Assembly (NCBI GenBank): GCA_011391125.1
Contig: JAABRE010000001.1
Location: 1 to 64,000 of the forward strand
Direction of reading: 5' to 3'
Source: Synechococcales cyanobacterium S06
Lineage (GTDB): Bacteria > Cyanobacteriota > Cyanobacteriia > Cyanobacteriales > JAABRE01
DNA length: 64,000 nt
Shown: piece by piece, positions 8,958 to 17,025 of the stretch
How positions within the stretch are numbered: position 1 is the stretch's first letter
How the letters are laid out: each line of letters starts with the position of its first letter
The notes under the pieces: generated by a model
What the model was told of the DNA's origin: nothing
The model's database searches: none
What the model saw: only the letters and a program-made list of their open reading frames with translations
Translations under genes and position numbers: made by a program

Positions 8958-9061
8958 TATATAGCGATCCTAAATAGGTTGTAAAAAATTGTTTTCACCA
9001 AACCCTTACTGTAGAGACGTTGCATGCAACGTCTCTACACCACTCATTTAGGACTGCTATA
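8958..9061. repeat. MITE-like element with TATAGC ends and a nested 30-bp palindrome
   Basis: The ends TATAGCGATCCTAAAT and ATTTAGGACTGCTATA form a 16-bp inverted repeat with two mismatches. Inside is the perfect 30-bp palindrome at 9010-9039 (TGTAGAGACGTTGCA and its complement). An imperfect copy of that palindrome is at 27285-27312. The ends resemble those of the 105-bp TATAGC family but the core differs. Confidence 0.7.
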
Positions 9062-9183
9062 CCCTTGGTTTAATCCTTTACTCACTATCTTTACCAATTA
9101 AGTCGTTTAACTAATTAACTGGTTACGGAAAAATTTGTAATTCATCAAAGGAGCAAAACAGGATTTTTATTTCTTTAAAAATA

Positions 9184-9305
9184 GTCATTTCAGTTAACAG
9201 TTATCAGTTAACAGTTAACAGTTATCAGTTAACAGTTATCAGTTAACAGTTAACAGTTATCAGTTAACTGTTAACTGTAGGGGTTAATGGCCGTTAACCC
9301 TTACA
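9184..9305. repeat. CAGTTATCAGTTAA tandem tract and adjoining palindrome
   Basis: From 9184 (GTCATTTCAGTTAACAG) to about 9275 the sequence is a run of GTTAACA/GTTATCA units. It ends in an imperfect palindrome at 9276-9305, TGTAGGGGTTAATGG against CCGTTAACCCTTACA. The rest of 8870-9428 holds the MITE at 8958 and a 16-nt direct repeat TTTTCGCAAAAAAAAG (about 9324 and 9354). No gene is visible. Confidence 0.65.
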
Positions 9306-9428
9306 CAGCCTAATAGGCAGATTTTTCGCAAAAAAAAGAAGGAACATTCATATTTTCGCAAAAAAAAGCATCAAGAATTATTAGTTCACTGATTAATCGT
9401 AAATTAAAAAATTTATTTAGTTGATCAA

Positions 9429-9509
9429 TGCGGACGGGGAGACTCGAACTCCCACGCCAAAGACACTAGAACCTAAATCTAGCGCGTCTACCAATTCCGC
9501 CACGTCCGC
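9429..9509 (-). tRNA. tRNA-Leu (anticodon TAG)
   Basis: A minus-strand class II tRNA of 81 nt. The acceptor is GCGGACG/CGTCCGC with discriminator A, and the anticodon stem CTAGA/TCTAG encloses TTTAGGT, giving anticodon TAG (reads CUN). It has the long variable arm expected for leucine (TGTCTTTGGCGT) and T-arm GGGAG-TTCGAGT-CTCCC. CCA is not encoded. Confidence 0.95.
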
Positions 9510-9587
9510 CGGCAACTGCCATAAATTACATTATAGCAGATTTCTCAAAAAAATTACACAAATTTTGGGCTAATTTTCTGAAATTTA

Positions 9588-11084
9588 TTATAACTTACAG
9601 AATTTGCGTTCTTTATCAAAGTCGCTTTCTTGCCAAGAAAAGGCAAAATGACTAATGGCCTTAATGTTCGGATTGGTGCGACGAATCGACTCCATTTGTG
9701 CTTCCAGAGAAGGACGATTTTCCAAGCTTTTTCCCCAAAGGCCAGCTAAAGCAGGTATGACTTTTGTTTCTTTGTTTGTATTCTTGGTCACTCGTTGCAC
9801 TTCATCAACAATGCAGCCAGGTTGACCACAAACTGCATAAGACATGGGATGTCTTTCTAAATAACTGGGAAATTGATGCCAAGGTTGAAGGCGAGAATCA
9901 AAACCACTCGTCCCGACTAATTGATTTCCCCCCGGAAAAAATACTGCACCCGTGGTAATACCAGCTTTTTGCGCTGGAGCAGAAGCAAAGGTTATAAAAT
10001 CAATAACGCCTTGAGCAGCATGGGCCACCGCTAAATGCCACAATTCTAATTGTAAGAGTTTTTGTAAATCGGCGATCGGTAAGTCAGCTTCACCAGGTGA
10101 AGGTGTCCTACCTTGCCAAAGAGGAGTTGTTTCCTCGGGGGCCATGGCTCGAACTTCTTCTATATCTTTGACGGTAATAAACCCTTTATTTACATAACGA
10201 TGAATTAGCCATTGACCTTGATTATTTGAAGCTCTTTGATACAAGGCCTGTTTAGAAGCAGGACTATAAATCCACAAATCCTTGACGTTACTTACTACAG
10301 ACTGAGTTCCACTTCCGCGAGGATAACGAATATAGTCAAATAAAATGCCATCAGGGTTACGTTCAATTACTTTCTGAACTAAATTATAGTATTCAATTTG
10401 GGCTTGACGGTTGTAAGGATCAATAAAGGCTTGGGATCTATCGTGTACAAATTCAATGCTGTCATCCCCTTTCCCATTACGGGCTAAAATCCCCTGTTTA
10501 TCGGGTTTTTGGGCATAACTATAACCAAAATTCATCGTAAACATCCAAGCGTAAACTTTTAAACCCCTTTCATGTCCTTTTTTGATGGTTTCCGCTAATA
10601 AATCTACCTTGTCTCCTCCCTCAACTCCATCTAAAACCGAAATCCAAGGGCCGGTATTGTCTTTTGGTGGTAATAATACCTGACTATCATAAAAGACTTC
10701 CAGATAAATTTTGTTATAACCTTTGTTGACAATGCGATCTAAAATCTCATCTAAAGCTCCTTCTTTGATGTCACAGGGATATAAACGTAACCAGATTGCT
10801 TGCTCTTTTAACCAGGATTCGCTTCTACATTTGCGTAATGTTTCTGCGTGTTTTTTGAGCACATTTTTATATTCATTTTTCTGATCCGCGCTACCTTTTA
10901 AGGATACTTGGCGCAGATTTTCTTTATTATTAACCGCACTTGAATCTAAGATACAATAGGGTTGGGAGTCGGCTTTGACGGCTAATGGACTAATTAAGCT
11001 GCCACCAGTAATTAATCCGGCCATGAAGCTATTAAGAAGCAATTTATTGACTTGTTTTTTTGCGGAAACTGTGTTTTTTTTCAT
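9588..11084 (-). CDS. Exported glycoside-hydrolase-like protein (GHL10/family 10-type TIM barrel)
   Basis: A 498-residue protein with an N-terminal signal peptide (KKQVNKLLLNSFMAGLITGG, cleavage likely after the Ala of VKADSQ). The body fits the glycosyl-hydrolase-like family 10 domain found in cyanobacteria: IWLRLYPCDI near the first strand, YNKIYLEVFYDSQVL, GLKVYAWMFTMNFGYSY, and ILFDYIRYPRGSG (about residues 246-258), the last being a barrel strand with a conserved Asp-Tyr-Arg-Tyr-Pro motif. It would act in the periplasm or at the envelope on an unknown polysaccharide or peptidoglycan-linked glycan. It is monocistronic, with tRNA-Leu downstream and a TATAGC-type repeat upstream. Confidence 0.75.
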   Translation of the reverse strand: MKKNTVSAKKQVNKLLLNSFMAGLITGGSLISPLAVKADSQPYCILDSSAVNNKENLRQVSLKGSADQKNEYKNVLKKHAETLRKCRSESWLKEQAIWLRLYPCDIKEGALDEILDRIVNKGYNKIYLEVFYDSQVLLPPKDNTGPWISVLDGVEGGDKVDLLAETIKKGHERGLKVYAWMFTMNFGYSYAQKPDKQGILARNGKGDDSIEFVHDRSQAFIDPYNRQAQIEYYNLVQKVIERNPDGILFDYIRYPRGSGTQSVVSNVKDLWIYSPASKQALYQRASNNQGQWLIHRYVNKGFITVKDIEEVRAMAPEETTPLWQGRTPSPGEADLPIADLQKLLQLELWHLAVAHAAQGVIDFITFASAPAQKAGITTGAVFFPGGNQLVGTSGFDSRLQPWHQFPSYLERHPMSYAVCGQPGCIVDEVQRVTKNTNKETKVIPALAGLWGKSLENRPSLEAQMESIRRTNPNIKAISHFAFSWQESDFDKERKFCKL

Positions 11085-11122
11085 TCTTGTTATTAAAATA
11101 GATCGCTGGTAGATCGCTGGAT

Positions 11123-11227
11123 TATAGCATTTTTAGTTGAAATTTTACCTCTCTTTCCCCCTCTCCCCTTGGGATGAGGGGGGTAGGGGGGTGAGGGGTA
11201 GATAACATTTAATCAGAAAATACTATA
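11123..11227. mobile_element. TATAGC-family MITE, copy A
   Basis: About 105 bp, beginning TATAGCATTTTTAGTTGA and ending AATCAGAAAATACTATA, with the C/G-rich core CTCTCCCCTTGGGATGAGG. It is in reverse orientation relative to the copies at 20646, 21569, 30462 and 30778, and similar to the copy at 52337. It lies in the 323-bp region 11085-11407, which also contains a putative promoter. Confidence 0.75.
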
Positions 11228-11332
11228 TTGAGAATTTAACTAAATATCAAAAATATTGTTAAGAAATATTATAACGTTTACTTACTTTTTTTCATGAATA
11301 CTCTGAAAAAACGACTTCTTTCTTGACCACTT

Positions 11333-11361
11333 TTGTGCTTCTTTTGTTCCTTTGATATAAT
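11333..11361 (+). promoter_or_regulatory. Putative sigma70-type promoter for the small exported protein
   Basis: A perfect -10 TATAAT (11356-11361) is preceded, at 17-bp spacing, by TTGTGC (11333-11338) as a weak -35. A strong Shine-Dalgarno GAGGAGG follows at about 11386-11392, so transcription and translation signals line up with the ATG at 11398. Confidence 0.45.
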
Positions 11362-11397
11362 GGGAACAGAAAAGCTTTTTTCATTGAGGAGGTTATC

Positions 11398-11767
11398 ATG
11401 AAACCTATTGATAAAAGTTACTATTTTCCCTAGTCGTCTTCAATCCTTTGATCTGAGAATTTTACTGGTAATCGTAACTTTGGTTGTACTTTACCCTACT
11501 CTAGTTCATTCTTTGCCTTCTCCATCCCCGAGTCAACAATCTCTTAATGGATTATATACCCCAACCAATGCTGATGGTTTTTTTGAACAGGGAAGACAAC
11601 AACTAGAACAAGAAATTAACCACCTAAACCATCCTAAAACCAACACAAATAACCTTTTAACTATCCAGGAAGATGTTAGTTCACACAAACAAATTTTAGA
11701 ACAACAACAATGGTTATGGGATTTACTGGATTCTCAAAATAATTTACCACCCCAAGAAAAAGATTGA
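11398..11767 (+). pseudogene. Small exported protein of unknown function, apparent +1 frameshift near its start
   Basis: The strong ribosome site GAGGAGG precedes ATG at 11398, but that frame reads only MKPIDKSYYFP before TAG at 11431. The +1 frame stays open from a TTG at 11408 to the stop at 11765-11767 (119 codons). Joining them at CCC-TAG gives a sensible exported protein: basic start, hydrophobic ILLVIVTLVVLYPTLV, then a Ser/Pro-rich and Gln-rich mature part with helices (EQGRQQLEQEINHL). A one-base deletion (real or an assembly error) is simplest. Translation from the TTG, or programmed slippage at CCCU, are alternatives. The stop codon lies against the end of the IS605 element, so the 3' end may also have been altered. 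Confidence 0.5.
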
Positions 11768-11795
11768 GTTCTCCACGGGTTGAAACTCGTGGATT

Positions 11796-12722
11796 CTAAG
11801 CGGATTTCAAAAAACGGGTTAAAACCACGTTTTTTGAAGCTTGCTTTTTATATGACTTCTTCAAATTATTGAAAATATCATACAGATGTGGAAGACTCAA
11901 AACTTCCCTACACACCTCGGACAAATCGAAACTTGTCTGTATGCTTACATTTTGATTAGCTTTTCTGATAATATTTGCGGCTCCGTTTAAATCTGCATTA
12001 ATCAAAAAGCCATTTTGGGTTTTATATAAACCTCTTTTAATTCTTTTACCAGAAAATTTATACTCCTGTACGGGTTTTTCACCATATTTAGGGAGTTCAT
12101 CATTATCTAAAAAGCTCGATTTTGAAGTATAGGATTCTTCGGTTTCTACAAACTCAATCCCATACTCAGCACATAACTGAGCAATTCTATCTTTTAGTTT
12201 AGCTGTAGGAATTTGAACAATTTTTTGGTTATTTTTAGCTCCAATATTTATCCCATTTTTCTGACCTTTATTCCAACCAAAAATTATAGTCCCCACCTTA
12301 TTTTTTAAACACCAATTTATCAGAAAGCGAGCAGTTTTATTGATGCTATCCCGCATTTGTCGGTTTCTTTTTTCCGTGATATTTGCTAATTCTTCACTCC
12401 AAAAACCTTGTGGTTTATTAGTTTTTAATTTACCAATTTGTTTGTCATACCACTGATTGTTCGACTTAACCTTTTTACCATCAATGATAAAGCTTTTACC
12501 AATATTAGAAACCCATGACAACCAATTATCTAAACCGTGGTCAATTCCTAATACTTTGGATTTATCCAAGTTAGTTTCAACATCAGGTTTTTGATACACA
12601 AATTCGGCATAAAAACAGCCATTTCTAGGCAGTATTCTTAACTCTTTAAGACTATTAAAAGTTAAATTTGTTGGCATTGGTATATAAAAACAATTTAGGC
12701 TAAAACCTTTAGTCCTGAGCAC
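11796..12722 (-). pseudogene. tnpB: TnpB (IS605 OrfB), C-terminal fragment
   Basis: 308 codons carrying the RuvC-like nuclease core of TnpB, the RNA-guided nuclease ancestor of Cas12. The catalytic acidic residues are visible in LGIDHGLDNWLS (Asp), ETEESYTSK (Glu) and NADLNGAANIIRK (Asp). The CxxC...CxxC zinc finger normally between the last two is absent and replaced by SFLDNDELPKYGEKPV and FSGKRIKRGLY. That is a known variant class, so it is not itself a defect. The fragment begins at a GTG with no ribosome site and overlaps the upstream fragment by 14 bp in another frame. The junction (LRGAQD against VLRTKGF) lies where intact relatives run directly from GKKVKVW to the CFYIPMPTNL segment, so a short insertion probably broke the frame. 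Confidence 0.85.
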
Positions 12723-13146
12723 CGCGAAGGATCACTTTAACTTTTTTCCCTAAAGGTATTCTAATTTGATTATCTTTAAGTTTCAAAGCTTGTTTCGGAT
12801 AAGTTATTAAAGCTAAACCGCCACTTTTTCTATAATTAGGTGGTTTTGGTTTTTGATCTAATTTTCCTTTATAAAAAAGCTTATTTAAAGCTTTAAAAGA
12901 AGCAAAACTTTCAGCTACACTTCTTAAAATTTGTTGAGCAGCTTGAGAATAAAGAAACTGAAAATGCAGATTCTGTTTTAGACTTTTTTCTAAATCGTAT
13001 TTCCCTACAATATATTTAGCTTTAAAGAATAATTGACGAGCTAGATAAAGACCACAATTAGTGAGATTATTGGCTTCAGAGCATAAATACTCAAGAAACG
13101 GGAGTATTTCTTGGTTAGAAATTAAATTTTGTTGGCAAGCGTACAT
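12709..13146 (-). pseudogene. tnpB: TnpB (IS605 OrfB), N-terminal fragment
   Basis: 145 codons with the helical REC-like and wedge beginnings of TnpB (LFFKAKYIVGKYDLEKSL, SFKALNKLFYKGKL, LITYPKQALKLKDNQIRIPL). The frame ends in VILRGAQD where the RuvC half should follow, and the second half continues in another frame from 12722. The break contains CTTCGCGGTGCTCAGGAC on the minus strand, which looks like an insertion of about 20 bp. It is divergent from tnpA, with about 70 bp between the start codons. Not expected to give active nuclease unless the break is a sequencing artefact. Confidence 0.8.
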
Positions 13147-13215
13147 TTTTTACCCTCCTTTGTTAATATTATATATTGAAACGACATATTATATAAACAA
13201 AAAAGTTAAGATTTT

Positions 13216-13617
13216 ATGACAAATTATCAAGAATACAGGAGAAATCCTCACTCTATTAGTTTATTAAACTATCATTTTGTTTTTTGTCCTAAAAGAAGAA
13301 AAGCTGTATTAATAGGAGCGATAGCTCACCGATTACAGCAGATTATCTTTGAATTGTGTTCCGAAAATAATTGGAAGTTAATTGCACTGGAAATAATGCC
13401 TGACCATGTCCATTTATTTCTCAACTTAGATCCCACTGACTCACCAGCTTCTACTATTAAGAAAATTAAAGGAAGAGCATCTCATCATTTAAGAAAAGAA
13501 TTTCCTGAGCTATTAAAACTACCTACTTTGTGGAGCCCTAGTTATTTTGTATCAACAGCGGGTAACGTCTCAAGTGAAACAATTAAAAAGTATATTGAAA
13601 ACCAAAGAAACAAATAA
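13216..13617 (+). CDS. tnpA: IS200/IS605 family Y1 transposase TnpA
   Basis: A 133-residue single-strand transposase of the HUH superfamily. The HUH motif is PDHVHLF (about residues 75-81) and the catalytic tyrosine is in SSETIKKYIENQ near the C-terminus. FVFCPKRRKAVL is the usual N-terminal strand. Length and motifs are intact, so this element could mobilise itself and related ends in trans even though its tnpB is broken. It is transcribed towards the right-end hairpins. Confidence 0.93.
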   Translation: MTNYQEYRRNPHSISLLNYHFVFCPKRRKAVLIGAIAHRLQQIIFELCSENNWKLIALEIMPDHVHLFLNLDPTDSPASTIKKIKGRASHHLRKEFPELLKLPTLWSPSYFVSTAGNVSSETIKKYIENQRNK

Positions 13618-13746
13618 AGATACGGTGGGTTAAAACCCACGTGAGCGAACCACACCTCGCTTTAAAAAACGAGGCTTTTCTCGCTCGCAGCTTTTCCTGT
13701 AAAAAATTGATAAAATGAAAAGCTACTTTTCTTTATTAATTTTCTA

Positions 13747-14691
13747 ATGCGTTCTTTTTCTCTGATTGCTCCCGCTAAAATTAATCTTTATCTGGAAATT
13801 ATTGGCGATCGCCCCGACGGTTATCACGAATTAGTCATGATTATGCAAACCGTCAATCTGTGCGATCGCCTTGACCTCCATGCCAATGGCACAGATCGCC
13901 TTCGTCTCCATTGTCAAAACCCCGAAGTTCCCCTTGACGAAACTAACTTGGCATACAAAGCGGCTAAATTGATGCAGCAGGAATTCCCCCAAATCGCCGC
14001 TAATTTTGGCGGGTTGGATATTACCATTGATAAATCTATTCCCGTAGCTGCTGGCTTGGCTGGAGGTTCAAGTAATGCAGCGGCCGTCTTAGTGGGAATT
14101 AACCAAATTTGGTCACTCGGTTTAACTGTGCCCGAATTACAAATTTTAGCCGCCAAATTAGGTTCAGATATACCCTTTTCTATTTCCGGGGGAACGGCGA
14201 TCGCCACTGGCCGAGGAGAACAACTTGATTCCATTCACGACTTAGATAATTTGTGGGTGATTTTAGCCAAACACCGTAACCTAGGCGTTTCCACACCTTG
14301 GGCTTACAATACCTATAAACAGAAATTTGCCCACGAATATCTTAGTGATCCCCACGATGTCAAAAAAGCCGTCTCCAAAGTACATTCCGGCCCCTTAGTT
14401 AAAGCTATTAGTCATAAAAATGGCGTGGAAATTGCCAAATTATTACACAATGACCTCGAAAAAGTGGTTTTACCCGCCTATCCCCAAGTGGCACAACTGC
14501 GATCGGAATTTAAAGAAGCAGGGGTTTTAGGTGCAATGATGTCTGGTTCAGGTCCCACAGTTTTCGCACTATGTGAATCAGAAAACCAAGCAACTAAAAT
14601 TAAGGAAAAAGTACAAGCCAAAATTGCCGATCCCGAATTAGATTTTTGGGTAACAAAATTATGCAGTCATGGCATTTTAGCTAATCAATAA
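13747..14691 (+). CDS. ispE: 4-diphosphocytidyl-2-C-methyl-D-erythritol kinase
   Basis: IspE phosphorylates CDP-methylerythritol with ATP in the MEP isoprenoid pathway, which supplies carotenoids, phytol and quinones. The 314-residue protein shows the GHMP kinase layout: APAKINLYLEI with the catalytic Lys at the N-terminus, RPDGYHELVMIMQ, the ATP-binding glycine-rich PVAAGLAGGSSNAAAVL (about residues 99-115), and the C-terminal motif GAMMSGSGPTVFAL (about residues 262-275). Length is normal. It is immediately downstream of the IS605 right end, which replaces whatever lay upstream, so its native promoter may be shortened. A long inverted repeat lies downstream. Confidence 0.96.
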   Translation: MRSFSLIAPAKINLYLEIIGDRPDGYHELVMIMQTVNLCDRLDLHANGTDRLRLHCQNPEVPLDETNLAYKAAKLMQQEFPQIAANFGGLDITIDKSIPVAAGLAGGSSNAAAVLVGINQIWSLGLTVPELQILAAKLGSDIPFSISGGTAIATGRGEQLDSIHDLDNLWVILAKHRNLGVSTPWAYNTYKQKFAHEYLSDPHDVKKAVSKVHSGPLVKAISHKNGVEIAKLLHNDLEKVVLPAYPQVAQLRSEFKEAGVLGAMMSGSGPTVFALCESENQATKIKEKVQAKIADPELDFWVTKLCSHGILANQ

Positions 14692-14843
14692 AATCTTTTT
14701 TCTGATCTGTTTTTCTTATGTTTTGAAAAAAAGGCAAAAATTTTTTTTTACTTTTTTCGAGAAAAAACTTTCGTTGCCAAGTCAATATTAACACACACAC
14801 CTTTCCTATTATGACTTAAGAATAACATCTTTTTGCCGATTTG

Positions 14844-14914
14844 TCAAGGTTTGTTACAATTCTTAACAATCAAATGTTAAGAATTGTAACAAAAGAGTAA
14901 AAACCTTGCATTTT
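14844..14914. terminator. Perfect 19-bp inverted repeat with an additional outer stem
   Basis: TTTGTTACAATTCTTAACA (14850-14868) is exactly complementary to 14875-14893 around a 6-nt ATCAAA spacer. An outer pair CAAGGT (14845-14850) and ACCTTG extends the structure with an asymmetric bulge. It lies between the convergent ispE and proC genes. It lacks a clear T-tract, so it could be a bidirectional terminator, a protein-binding palindrome or part of an RNA. The rest of 14692-15097 contains A/T homopolymers and the hairpin listed next. Confidence 0.55.
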
Positions 14915-14985
14915 ATGTTATTATTTATGTATGTTGGGGAAGGCGCGCGCTAAAATTTAGACCCTGAGAAAGTAAAAAAAAAATC

Positions 14986-15043
14986 AGAAGTGAAAAAAAA
15001 AATTGGTCCCCTTTTTGAAAAACCAAATTTTTTTTTGCAGAAA
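14986..15043. terminator. A-tract/T-tract hairpin upstream of the proC 3' end
   Basis: An A-tract followed by ATTGGT, then about 15 nt, then ACCAAAT followed by nine T. The stem with flanking A and T runs is symmetric, so it can terminate transcripts from ispE on the plus strand and from proC on the minus strand. Confidence 0.5.
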
Positions 15044-15097
15044 TCACCTTTTTTCCGATTAAAAAATAAATCTAAAAATTAACTAAATAATTGTTAA

Positions 15098-15904
15098 TTA
15101 ATTGCCTAATTCTTGGGAGCGTTGGTAAGCAGATTTTACCGCTTCAATTACTGCGGAGCGAAAACCATTTTTTTCTAAACTGGCAACTCCTGCGATGGTG
15201 GTGCCCCCCGGACTGGTAACTTGGTCTTTAAGTTGGCCAGGGTGTAAGTTGGTCTCTTTGATTAGTTGCGCCGTTCCTAAAACTGTTTGAATCGCCAATT
15301 TGGTGGCGATCGCCCTTGGTAGGCCAGAGGCTACACCACCATCGCTTAACGCCTCAACCATGAGCGCAACAAAAGCAGGACCACTTCCGGAAAGGCCAGT
15401 AACGGCATCCATCATATATTCCGGTACTTCTACCACTTCGCCAACTGCACTGAAAATATCGTTAGCGAGGTCAACATGGGTTGAATTTGCAAGTTGACCA
15501 GAGGCGATCGCCGTCATTCCAGCACCTACCGTTGCTGGGGTATTCGGCATAACGCGGATGACAGGGAAATGGGGAAAAGCTTTTTCGAGACGGGATAAAG
15601 TGACACCGGCTAAAATTGAGATCACCAAAGCTTGACTATTTGACTTTAAAATATTCAAATTTGAGACCACTGAATCTAAAATTTGGGGTTTAATCGCTAG
15701 TAAAATTACCTCAGAAGCGCAGTTTGTTGCCTTATTTTCCGAAGTGACGTTAATCTGATAGGTGGTGGCGAGAAAATCCCTTCTGTCGCTGTTTGGCTCG
15801 CTGACCAAGACCTCGACCGGGGCGTAAACCCCTTGACTTAAAAGACGGGACAGGATTGCTTCTCCCATCACTCCACCACCTATCATCGCTAATTTGATCG
15901 ACAT
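15098..15904 (-). CDS. proC: Pyrroline-5-carboxylate reductase
   Basis: ProC reduces 1-pyrroline-5-carboxylate to proline with NAD(P)H, the last step of proline synthesis. The 268-residue protein has an N-terminal Rossmann motif MIGGGVMGEAIL, the LVISILAGVTLSRLEK segment, VIRVMPNTPATVGAG (about residues 115-129), and the C-terminal signature LKDQVTSPGGTTIAGVASLE (about residues 226-245) that forms the substrate site. Length is typical. It is the last gene of a minus-strand run after flavin reductase, M20 peptidase and DUF1611. The 88-bp gap to DUF1611 contains a 30-bp direct repeat, so co-transcription is possible but not certain. Confidence 0.96.
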   Translation of the reverse strand: MSIKLAMIGGGVMGEAILSRLLSQGVYAPVEVLVSEPNSDRRDFLATTYQINVTSENKATNCASEVILLAIKPQILDSVVSNLNILKSNSQALVISILAGVTLSRLEKAFPHFPVIRVMPNTPATVGAGMTAIASGQLANSTHVDLANDIFSAVGEVVEVPEYMMDAVTGLSGSGPAFVALMVEALSDGGVASGLPRAIATKLAIQTVLGTAQLIKETNLHPGQLKDQVTSPGGTTIAGVASLEKNGFRSAVIEAVKSAYQRSQELGN

Positions 15905-15915
15905 TTTTCGACTCC

Positions 15916-16009
15916 TTTTCTGTTGTTATCATAATTCTGGGTTTTTGTCTCACGCAAAGTCGCCAAGGCGCAAAGGGGGTTTTCTGTTGTTATCATAATT
16001 CTGGGTTTT
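15916..16009. repeat. 30-bp direct repeat spanning the 3' end of the DUF1611 gene
   Basis: A 30-nt sequence whose first 20 bases are TTTTCTGTTGTTATCATAAT occurs at 15916-15945 and 15980-16009. The 34 bp between contain CACGCAAAGTCGCCAAGGCG. The second copy overlaps the stop codon and last codons of the DUF1611 gene, so the first copy is a duplicated gene tail. Confidence 0.85.
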
Positions 16010-17015
16010 GGATGTTTAGTTTTCGGTTTAATAGTTCTATTAGTTCGGGGATTGAGTTGGAATCTGCTAGGGTTAGGGTTTTTATTTTGGTCATTTGTTC
16101 CACTAGCTGCACTCCCGCTGTTGTGTCTGTTACTATTCCACTGATTAGGTCGGGTGTTAAACCGAAGCTTTTTATTACTCCTAAGACTGCGTAAGGATCT
16201 GATGCACACATTACTGTACAACAAATTTGCTCTTTGATTTCTTCTAAGACTATGGCTCCGTTATATGGTTCAAATGGAGATGCTCCTGCTTCTGCTACTA
16301 CTACGTCGGGTTTTTCGGCCGCTATCATTGATAGTAATTTTCGTAAATTTACTCGATATTCTTCGGGGTGACATATAGATGATGGCATTCCCGCGTTTAC
16401 AAAGTCGAAAATAGCGTCGGCTCCTGCATCCTCCATTGATAATATATCATGATATTGACCCGCTCCCGCAAGTTTTGCGCCGACTATTTTCAATCCTTGT
16501 TTCTTCAATTCGTGGATGATTACTCTCGCTGTTGTGGTTTTCCCCGATGACATGGATGTCCCAATCATCATAATGGTTGGGCAATTATATTTTACCAAAG
16601 GGCGATCGCCTACAAAGTCTTTCATGCACACTTTTGTGTCGTTACGCAAAATATGGCCGTAATATTCCATTGCTGGTAGGTTCTCTACTATGAATGACAC
16701 TGAGGTTGCTTTACCAAATAATCCTCCTTCGGTTAATGCTTCCATGGAGCCATCTTCGGGAATATCTTGCCAACTTCCCACTACTTCGAGGGTTGCTTGA
16801 CGAATTCCGAAAGCGCCGATGACTAGGTCTCCTTCCATTACTTCCATCATTCGACCATTTGGTAGTTCAATTACTGGGTGTTTTCCGGTTGGTGATGTTA
16901 TTTTTCCCACTACATAATCGCCGGTTTGCCATTTTCCTCTAGGAAGCGATCGCACTTCAAAGGGTTGACTTTCCAAATCGGAAATACGGGTCATTGATGT
17001 ATAAAAGTATCTCAT
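15993..17015 (-). CDS. DUF1611 domain protein (P-loop; DgcN-like)
   Basis: A 340-residue DUF1611 protein. The N-terminal half is a small beta domain and the C-terminal half a P-loop fold with Walker A MIGTSMSSGKTTTARVI (about residues 150-166), VVVAEAGASPFEPYNGAI and CASDPYAVLGVIKSFGL. Characterised relatives include DgcN of D-glutamate catabolism, which works with the dehydrogenase DgcA. No dehydrogenase is next door here. It lies in a minus-strand run after a flavin reductase and an M20 peptidase, 63 bp downstream of the latter, with TTGATAG repeats in the gap. An amino-acid or peptide salvage role is inference from family and neighbours. Confidence 0.75.
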   Translation of the reverse strand: MRYFYTSMTRISDLESQPFEVRSLPRGKWQTGDYVVGKITSPTGKHPVIELPNGRMMEVMEGDLVIGAFGIRQATLEVVGSWQDIPEDGSMEALTEGGLFGKATSVSFIVENLPAMEYYGHILRNDTKVCMKDFVGDRPLVKYNCPTIMMIGTSMSSGKTTTARVIIHELKKQGLKIVGAKLAGAGQYHDILSMEDAGADAIFDFVNAGMPSSICHPEEYRVNLRKLLSMIAAEKPDVVVAEAGASPFEPYNGAIVLEEIKEQICCTVMCASDPYAVLGVIKSFGLTPDLISGIVTDTTAGVQLVEQMTKIKTLTLADSNSIPELIELLNRKLNIQNPEL

Positions 17016-17025
17016 AATAATTGAT

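Larger units (their letters stand above)
11768..13690. mobile_element. IS200/IS605-type insertion sequence with divergent tnpA and broken tnpB
   Basis: The element holds a plus-strand Y1 transposase gene (13216-13617) and a minus-strand tnpB (11796-13146) transcribed apart from each other. Both ends carry the foldback structures recognised by TnpA instead of inverted repeats. On the left, CCACGGGTT-GA-AACTCGTGG is at 11773-11792. On the right, GTGGGTT-AA-AACCCAC is at 13625-13640, with a second hairpin (CCTCGC/GCGAGG-type, enclosed by GAGCGA/TCGCTC) to about 13690. Exact cleavage sites cannot be fixed from one copy. An omegaRNA, if present, would overlap the tnpB 3' end and the left hairpin. 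Confidence 0.8.

Noticed and set aside
11796-12722. Missing zinc finger in TnpB as evidence of decay
   Set aside because: A TnpB subgroup naturally lacks the CxxC motifs and has the SYTSKSSF and FSGKRIKRGLY segments seen here. The frame break is the real defect.
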